Shown one piece after another: positions 25,101 to 34,100 of a stretch of 64,000 nt of DNA (positions are counted from its first letter, which is position 1; the number at the start of each line of letters is the position of its first letter). The translations under genes were made by a program, and so were the position numbers. This stretch comes from Paraburkholderia adhaesiva (GTDB taxonomy: Bacteria; Pseudomonadota; Gammaproteobacteria; Burkholderiales; Burkholderiaceae): positions 744,001 to 808,000 of the forward strand of contig NZ_JAJEJQ010000001.1 of assembly GCF_021390575.1 (NCBI RefSeq). Direction: 5' to 3'. Under the pieces are notes generated by a model. That model made no database searches. It had not been told where the DNA came from and was given only the letters and a program-made list of their open reading frames with translations.

Positions 25101-28100
25101 TGTCAACGGCAGCCTGTCGAACAACGGGACGGTGGCGACGGACAACGGTTCGCTGAACGTCAACGGCAGCGTGGACAACAACGGCACGCTGAACACGACC
25201 GGTGACAACGGCACGACGAACATCGGTGGCGACCTGAACAACAGCGGCAACGTCAGCACGACCGACAACGGCTCGCTGAATGTGGGTAGCAACGTCACGA
25301 ACGACGGGACGGTCGACACGGACAACGGTTCGCTGAACGTCAACGGCAGCGTGGACAACAGCGGCACGCTGAACACAACCGGTGACAACGGCACGACCAA
25401 CATCGGTGGCGACCTGAACAACAGCGGCAATGTCAGCACGACTGACAACGGCTCGCTGAACGTGGGTGGCAACGTCACGAACGACGGGACGGTCGACACG
25501 GACAACGGTTCGCTGAACGTCAACGGCAGCGTGGACAACAACGGCACGCTGAACACGACCGGTGACAACGGTTCGACCAGCATCGGTGGTGACCTGAACA
25601 ACAGCGGCAATGTCAGCACGACCGACAACGGCTCGCTGAATGTGGGTGGCAACGTCACGAACGACGGGACGGTCGACACGGACAACGGTTCGCTGAACGT
25701 CAACGGCAGCGTGGACAACAACGGCACGCTGAACACGACCGGTGACAACGGCACGACGAACATCGCTGGTGACCTGAACAACAGCGGCAATGTCAGCACG
25801 ACCGACAACGGCTCGCTGAACGTGGGCGGTAACGTCACGAACGACGCGAACGGCACGATCGACACCAGCAATGGCGGCACGACTGATGTCAACGGCAGCC
25901 TGTCGAACAACGGGACGGTCGACACGGACAACGGTTCGCTGAACGTCAACGGCAGCGTGGACAACAACGGCACGCTGAACACGACCGGTGACAACGGCTC
26001 GACGAACATCGCTGGTGACCTGAACAACAGCGGCAATGTCAGCACGACCGACAACGGTTCGCTGAACGTGGGTGGCAACGTCACGAACGACGGGACGGTC
26101 GACACGGACAACGGTTCGCTGAACGTCAACGGCAGCGTGGACAACAACGGCACGCTGAACACGACCGGTGACAACGGCACGACGAACATCGGTGGTGACC
26201 TGAACAACAGCGGCAATGTCAGCACGACCGACAACGGCTCGCTGAACGTGGGCGGTAACGTCACGAACGATGCGAACGGCACGATCGACACCAGCAATGG
26301 CGGCACGACTGATGTCAACGGCAGCCTGTCGAACAACGGGACGGTCGACACGGATAACGGTTCGCTGAACGTCAACGGCAGCGTGGACAACAACGGCACG
26401 CTGAACACGTCCGGTGACAACGGCACGACCAACATCGGTGGTGACCTGAACAACAGCGGCAACGTCAGCACGACCGACAACGGCTCGCTGAATGTGGGTG
26501 GCAACGTCACGAACGACGGGACGGTCGACACGGACAACGGTTCGCTGAACGTCAACGGCAGCGTGGACAACAACGGCACGCTGAATACGACCGGTGACAA
26601 CGGTTCGACGAACATCGCTGGTGACCTGAACAACAGCGGCAATGTCAGCACGACCGACAACGGCTCGCTGAACGTGTCGGGCAACGTCACGAACAACGGC
26701 ACGATCGACACGAGCAATGGCGGCACGACCGATGTCAACGGCAGCCTGTCGAACAACGGGACGGTGGCGACGGATAACGGTTCGCTGAACGTCAACGGCA
26801 GCGTGGACAACAACGGCACGCTGAACACGACCGGTGACAACGGCACGACGAACATCGGTGGTGACCTGAACAACAGCGGCAATGTCAGCACGACCGACAA
26901 CGGCTCGCTGAACGTGGGTGGCAACGTCACGAACGACGGGACGGTCGACACGGACAACGGTTCGCTGAACGTCAACGGCAGCGTGGACAACAACGGCACG
27001 CTGAATACGACCGGTGACAACGGTTCGACGAACATCGCTGGTGACCTGAACAACAGCGGCAATGTCAGCACGACCGACAACGGCTCGCTGAACGTGGGTG
27101 GCAACGTCACGAACGACGGGACGGTCGACACGGACAACGGTTCGCTGAACGTCAACGGCAGCGTGGACAACAACGGCACGCTGAATACGACCGGTGACAA
27201 CGGTTCGACGAACATCGCTGGTGACCTGAACAACAGCGGCAATGTCAGCACGACCGACAACGGCTCGCTGAACGTGTCGGGCAACGTCACGAACAACGGC
27301 ACGATCGACACGAGCAATGGCGGCACGACCGATGTCAACGGCAGCCTGTCGAACAACGGGACGGTGGCGACGGATAACGGCTCGCTGAACGTCAATGGCA
27401 GCGTGGACAACAACGGCACGCTGAACACGACCGGTGACAACGGCACGACGAACATCGCTGGTGACCTGAACAACAGCGGCAATGTCAGCACGACTGACAA
27501 CGGCTCGCTGAACGTGGGCGGCAACGTCACGAACGACGGGACGGTCGACACGGACAACGGTTCGCTGAACGTCAACGGCAGCGTGGACAACAACGGCACG
27601 CTGAACACGACCGGTGACAACGGCACGACGAACATCGGTGGTGACCTGAACAACAGCGGCAATGTCAGCACGACCGACAACGGCTCGCTGAACGTGGGTG
27701 GCAACGTCACGAACGACGGGACGGTCGACACGGACAACGGTTCGCTGAACGTCAACGGCAGCGTGGACAACAACGGCACGCTGAATACGACCGGTGACAA
27801 CGGTTCGACGAACATCGCTGGTGACCTGAACAACAGCGGCAATGTCAGCACGACCGACAACGGCTCGCTGAATGTGGGTGGCAACGTCACGAACGACGGG
27901 ACGGTCGACACGGACAACGGCTCGCTGAACGTCAATGGCAGCGTGGACAACAACGGCACGCTGAACACGACCGGTGACAACGGCACGACGAACATCGGTG
28001 GTGACCTGAACAACAGCGGCAATGTCAGCACGACTGACAACGGCTCGCTGAACGTGGGCGGCAACGTCACGAACGACGGGACGGTCGACACGGACAACGG

Positions 28101-31100
28101 TTCGCTGAACGTCAACGGCAGCGTGGACAACAACGGCACGCTGAACACGACCGGTGACAACGGCACGACGAACATCGGTGGTGACCTGAACAACAGCGGC
28201 AATGTCAGCACGACCGACAACGGCTCGCTGAACGTGGGTGGCAACGTCACGAACGACGGGACGGTCGACACGGACAACGGTTCGCTGAACGTCAACGGCA
28301 GCGTGGACAACAACGGCACGCTGAACACGACCGGTGACAACGGCACGACCAACATCGGTGGTGACCTGAACAACAGCGGCAATGTCAGCACGACGGACAA
28401 CGGCTCGCTGAACGTGGGTGGCAACGTCACGAACGACGGGACGGTCGACACGGACAACGGTTCGCTGAACGTCAACGGCAGCGTGGACAACAACGGCACG
28501 CTGAACACGACCGGTGACAACGGCACGACCAACATCGGTGGCGACCTGAACAACAGCGGCAATGTCAGCACGACTGACAACGGCTCGCTGAACGTGGGTG
28601 GCAACGTCACGAACGACGGGACGGTCGACACGGACAACGGTTCGCTGAACGTCAACGGCAGCGTGGACAACAACGGCACGCTGAACACGACCGGTGACAA
28701 CGGCACGACCAACATCGGTGGTGACCTGAACAACAGCGGCAATGTCAGCACGACGGACAACGGCTCGCTGAACGTGGGTGGCAACGTCACGAACGATGCG
28801 AACGGCACGCTGGACACGACAGACAACGGCTCGACCAGCATCGGTGGCGACCTGAACAACAGCGGCAACGTCAGCACGACTGACAACGGCTCGCTGAACG
28901 TGGGCGGTAACGTCACGAACGACGCGAACGGCACGATCGACACCAGCAATGGCGGCACGACTGATGTCAACGGCAGCCTGTCGAACAACGGGACGGTCGA
29001 CACGGATAACGGTTCGCTGAACGTCAACGGCAGCGTGGACAACAACGGCACGCTGGCCACGACCGGTGACAACGGCACGACGAACATCGGTGGTGACCTG
29101 AACAACAGCGGCAATGTCAGCACGACCGACAACGGTTCGCTGAACGTGGGTGGCAACGTCACGAACGACGGGACGGTCGACACGGACAACGGTTCGCTGA
29201 ACGTCAACGGCAGCGTGGACAACAACGGCACGCTGAACACGACCGGTGACAACGGCACGACGAACATCGGTGGTGACCTGAACAACAGCGGCAATGTCAG
29301 CACGACCGACAACGGCTCGCTGAACGTGGGTGGCAACGTCACGAACGACGGGACGGTCGACACGGACAACGGTTCGCTGAACGTCAACGGCAGCGTGGAC
29401 AACAACGGCACGCTGAACACGACCGGTGACAACGGCACGACGAACATCGGTGGTGACCTGAACAACAGCGGCAATGTCAGCACGACCGACAACGGCTCGC
29501 TGAACGTGGGTGGCAACGTCACGAACGACGGGACGGTCGACACGGACAACGGTTCGCTGAACGTCAACGGCAGCGTGGACAACAGCGGCACGCTGAACAC
29601 GACCGGTGACAACGGCACGACCAACATCGGTGGTGACCTGAACAACAGCGGCAATGTCAGCACGACCGACAACGGCTCGCTGAACGTGGGTGGCAACGTC
29701 ACGAACGACGGGACGGTCGACACGGACAACGGTTCGCTGAACGTCAACGGCAGCGTGGACAACAACGGCACGCTGAACACGACCGGTGACAACGGCACGA
29801 CGAACATCGGTGGCGACCTGAACAACAGCGGCAATGTCAGCACGACTGACAACGGCTCGCTGAACGTGGGTGGCAACGTCACGAACGACGGGACGGTCGA
29901 CACGGACAACGGTTCGCTGAACGTCAACGGCAGCGTGGACAACAACGGCACGCTGAACACGACCGGTGACAACGGCACGACGAACATCGGTGGCGACCTG
30001 AACAACAGCGGCAATGTCAGCACGACCGACAACGGTTCGCTGAACGTCGCTGGCAACGTCACGAACGACGCGAACGGCACGATCGACACCAGCAATGGCG
30101 GCACGACTGATGTCAACGGCAGCCTGTCGAACAACGGGACGGTCGACACGGACAACGGTTCGCTGAACGTCAACGGCAGCGTGGACAACAACGGCACGCT
30201 GAACACGACCGGTGACAACGGCTCGACGAACATCGGTGGTGACCTGAACAACAGCGGCAATGTCAGCACGACCGACAACGGCTCGCTGAACGTGGGTGGC
30301 AACGTCACGAACGACGGGACGGTCGACACGGACAACGGTTCGCTGAACGTCAACGGCAGCGTGGACAACAACGGCACGTTGAACACGACCGGTGACAACG
30401 GCACGACGAACATCGGTGGTGACCTGAACAACAGCGGCAATGTCAGCACGACCGACAACGGTTCGCTGAACGTGGGTGGCAACGTCACGAACGACGGGAC
30501 GGTCGACACGGACAACGGTTCGCTGAACGTCAACGGCAGCGTGGACAACAACGGCACGCTGAACACGACCGGTGACAACGGCACGACGAACATCGGTGGC
30601 GACCTGAACAACAGCGGCAATGTCAGCACGACCGACAACGGCTCGCTGAACGTATCGGGTAACGTCACGAACGACGCGAACGGCACGATCGACACCAGCA
30701 ATGGCGGCACGACTGATGTCAACGGCAGCCTGTCGAACAACGGGACGGTCGACACGGACAACGGTTCGCTGAACGTCAACGGCAGCGTGGACAACAACGG
30801 CACGCTGAACACGACCGGTGACAACGGCTCGACGAACATCGGTGGTGACCTGAACAACAGCGGCAATGTCAGCACGACCGACAACGGCTCGCTGAACGTG
30901 TCGGGTAACGTCACGAACGACGCGAACGGCACGATCGACACCAGCAATGGCGGCACGACTGATGTCAACGGCAGCCTGTCGAACAACGGGACGGTCGACA
31001 CGGACAACGGTTCGCTGAACGTCAACGGCAGCGTGGACAACAGCGGCACGCTGAACACGACCGGTGACAACGGCACGACCAACATCGGTGGTGACCTGAA

Positions 31101-34100
31101 CAACAGCGGCAATGTCAGCACGACCGACAACGGCTCGCTGAACGTGGGTGGCAACGTCACGAACGACGGGACGGTCGACACGGACAACGGTTCGCTGAAC
31201 GTCAACGGCAGCGTGGACAACAACGGCACGCTGAACACGACCGGTGACAACGGCACGACCAACATCGGTGGTGACCTGAACAACAGCGGCAATGTCAGCA
31301 CGACGGACAACGGCTCGCTGAACGTGGGTGGCAACGTCACGAACGACGGGACGGTCGACACGGACAACGGTTCGCTGAACGTCAACGGCAGCGTGGACAA
31401 CAACGGCACGCTGAATACGACCGGTGACAACGGTTCGACCAGCATCGGTGGTGACCTGAACAACAGCGGCAATGTCAGCACGACCGACAGCGGCTCGCTG
31501 AACGTGGGTGGCAACGTCACGAACGATGCGAACGGCACGCTGGACACGACAGACAACGGCTCGACCAGCATCGTTGGCGACCTGAACAACAGCGGCAACG
31601 TCAGCACGACTGACAACGGCTCGCTGAACGTGGGCGGTAACGTCACGAACGACGCGAACGGCACGATCGACACCAGCAATGGCGGCACGACTGATGTCAA
31701 CGGCAGCCTGTCGAACAACGGGACGGTCGACACGGATAACGGTTCGCTGAACGTCAACGGCAGCGTGGACAACAGCGGCACGCTGAACACGACCGGTGAC
31801 AACGGCTCGACCAGCATCGGTGGTGACCTGAACAACAGCGGTAACGTCAGCACGACCGACAACGGCTCGCTGAACGTGGGTGGCAACGTCACGAACGACG
31901 GGACGGTCGACACGGACAACGGTTCGCTGAACGTCAACGGCAGCGTGGACAACAACGGCACGCTGAACACGACCGGTGACAACGGCACGACCAACATCGG
32001 TGGTGACCTGAACAACAGCGGCAATGTCAGCACGACCGACAACGGTTCGCTGAACGTCGCTGGCAACGTCACGAACGACGCGAACGGCACGATCGACACC
32101 AGCAATGGCGGCACGACTGATGTCAACGGCAGCCTGTCGAACAACGGGACGGTCGACACGGACAACGGTTCGCTGAACGTCAACGGCAGCGTGGACAACA
32201 ACGGCACGCTGAACACGACCGGTGACAACGGCACGACCAACATCGGTGGTGACCTGAACAACAGCGGCAATGTCAGCACGACCGACAACGGCTCGCTGAA
32301 CGTGGGTGGCAACGTCACGAACGACGGGACGGTCGACACGGACAACGGTTCGCTGAACGTCAACGGCAGCGTGGACAACAGCGGCACGCTGAACACGACC
32401 GGTGACAACGGCTCGACCAGCATCGGTGGTGACCTGAACAACAGCGGTAACGTCAGCACGACCGACAACGGCTCGCTGAACGTGGGTGGCAACGTCACGA
32501 ACGACGGGACGGTCGACACGGACAACGGTTCGCTGAACGTCAACGGCAGCGTGGACAACAACGGCACGCTGAACACGACCGGTGACAACGGCACGACCAA
32601 CATCGGTGGTGACCTGAACAACAGCGGCAATGTCAGCACGACCGACAACGGTTCGCTGAACGTCGCTGGCAACGTCACGAACGACGCGAACGGCACGATC
32701 GACACCAGCAATGGCGGCACGACTGATGTCAACGGCAGCCTGTCGAACAACGGGACGGTCGACACGGACAACGGTTCGCTGAACGTCAACGGCAGCGTGG
32801 ACAACAACGGCACGCTGAACACGACCGGTGACAACGGCACGACCAACATCGGTGGTGACCTGAACAACAGCGGCAATGTCAGCACGACCGACAACGGCTC
32901 GCTGAACGTGGGTGGCAACGTCACGAACGACGGGACGGTCGACACGGACAACGGTTCGCTGAACGTCAACGGCAGCGTGGACAACAACGGCACGTTGAAC
33001 ACGACCGGTGACAACGGTTCGACGAACATCGGTGGTGACCTGAACAACAGCGGCAATGTCAGCACGACCGACAACGGCTCGCTGAACGTGGGTGGCAATG
33101 TCACGAACGACGGGACGGTCGACACGGACAACGGTTCGCTGAACGTCAACGGCAGCGTGGACAACAACGGCACGCTGAACACGACCGGTGACAACGGCAC
33201 GACCAACATCGGTGGCGACCTGAACAACAGCGGCAACGTCAGCACGACCGACAACGGCTCGCTGAACGTGGGTGGCAACGTCACGAACGACGGGACGGTC
33301 GACACGGACAACGGTTCGCTGAACGTCAACGGCAGCGTGGACAACAACGGCACGCTGAACACGACCGGTGACAACGGCACGACCAACATCGGTGGTGACC
33401 TGAACAACAGCGGCAATGTCAGCACGACGGACAACGGCTCGCTGAACGTGGGTGGCAACGTCACGAACGACGGGACGGTCGACACGGACAACGGTTCGCT
33501 GAACGTCAACGGCAGCGTGGACAACAACGGCACGCTGAATACGACCGGTGACAACGGCTCGACCGACATCGGTGGTGACCTGAACAACAGCGGCAACGTC
33601 AGCACGACCGACAACGGCTCGCTGAATGTGGGTGGCAACGTCACGAACGACGGGACGGTCGACACGGACAACGGTTCGCTGAACGTCAACGGCAGCGTGG
33701 ACAACAACGGCACGCTGAATACGACCGGTGACAACGGTTCGACGAACATCGCTGGTGACCTGAACAACAGCGGCAATGTCAGCACGACCGACAACGGCTC
33801 GCTGAACGTGGGTGGCAACGTCACGAACGATGCGAACGGCACGCTGGACACGACAGACAACGGCTCGACCAGCATCGGTGGCGACCTGAACAACAGCGGC
33901 AACGTCAGCACGACGGACAACGGCTCGCTGAACGTGGGTGGCAACGTCACGAACGACGGGACGGTCGACACGGACAACGGTTCGCTGAACGTCAACGGCA
34001 GCGTGGACAACAACGGCACGTTGAACACGACCGGTGACAACGGCACGACGAACATCGGTGGTGACCTGAACAACAGCGGCAATGTCAGCACGACCGACAA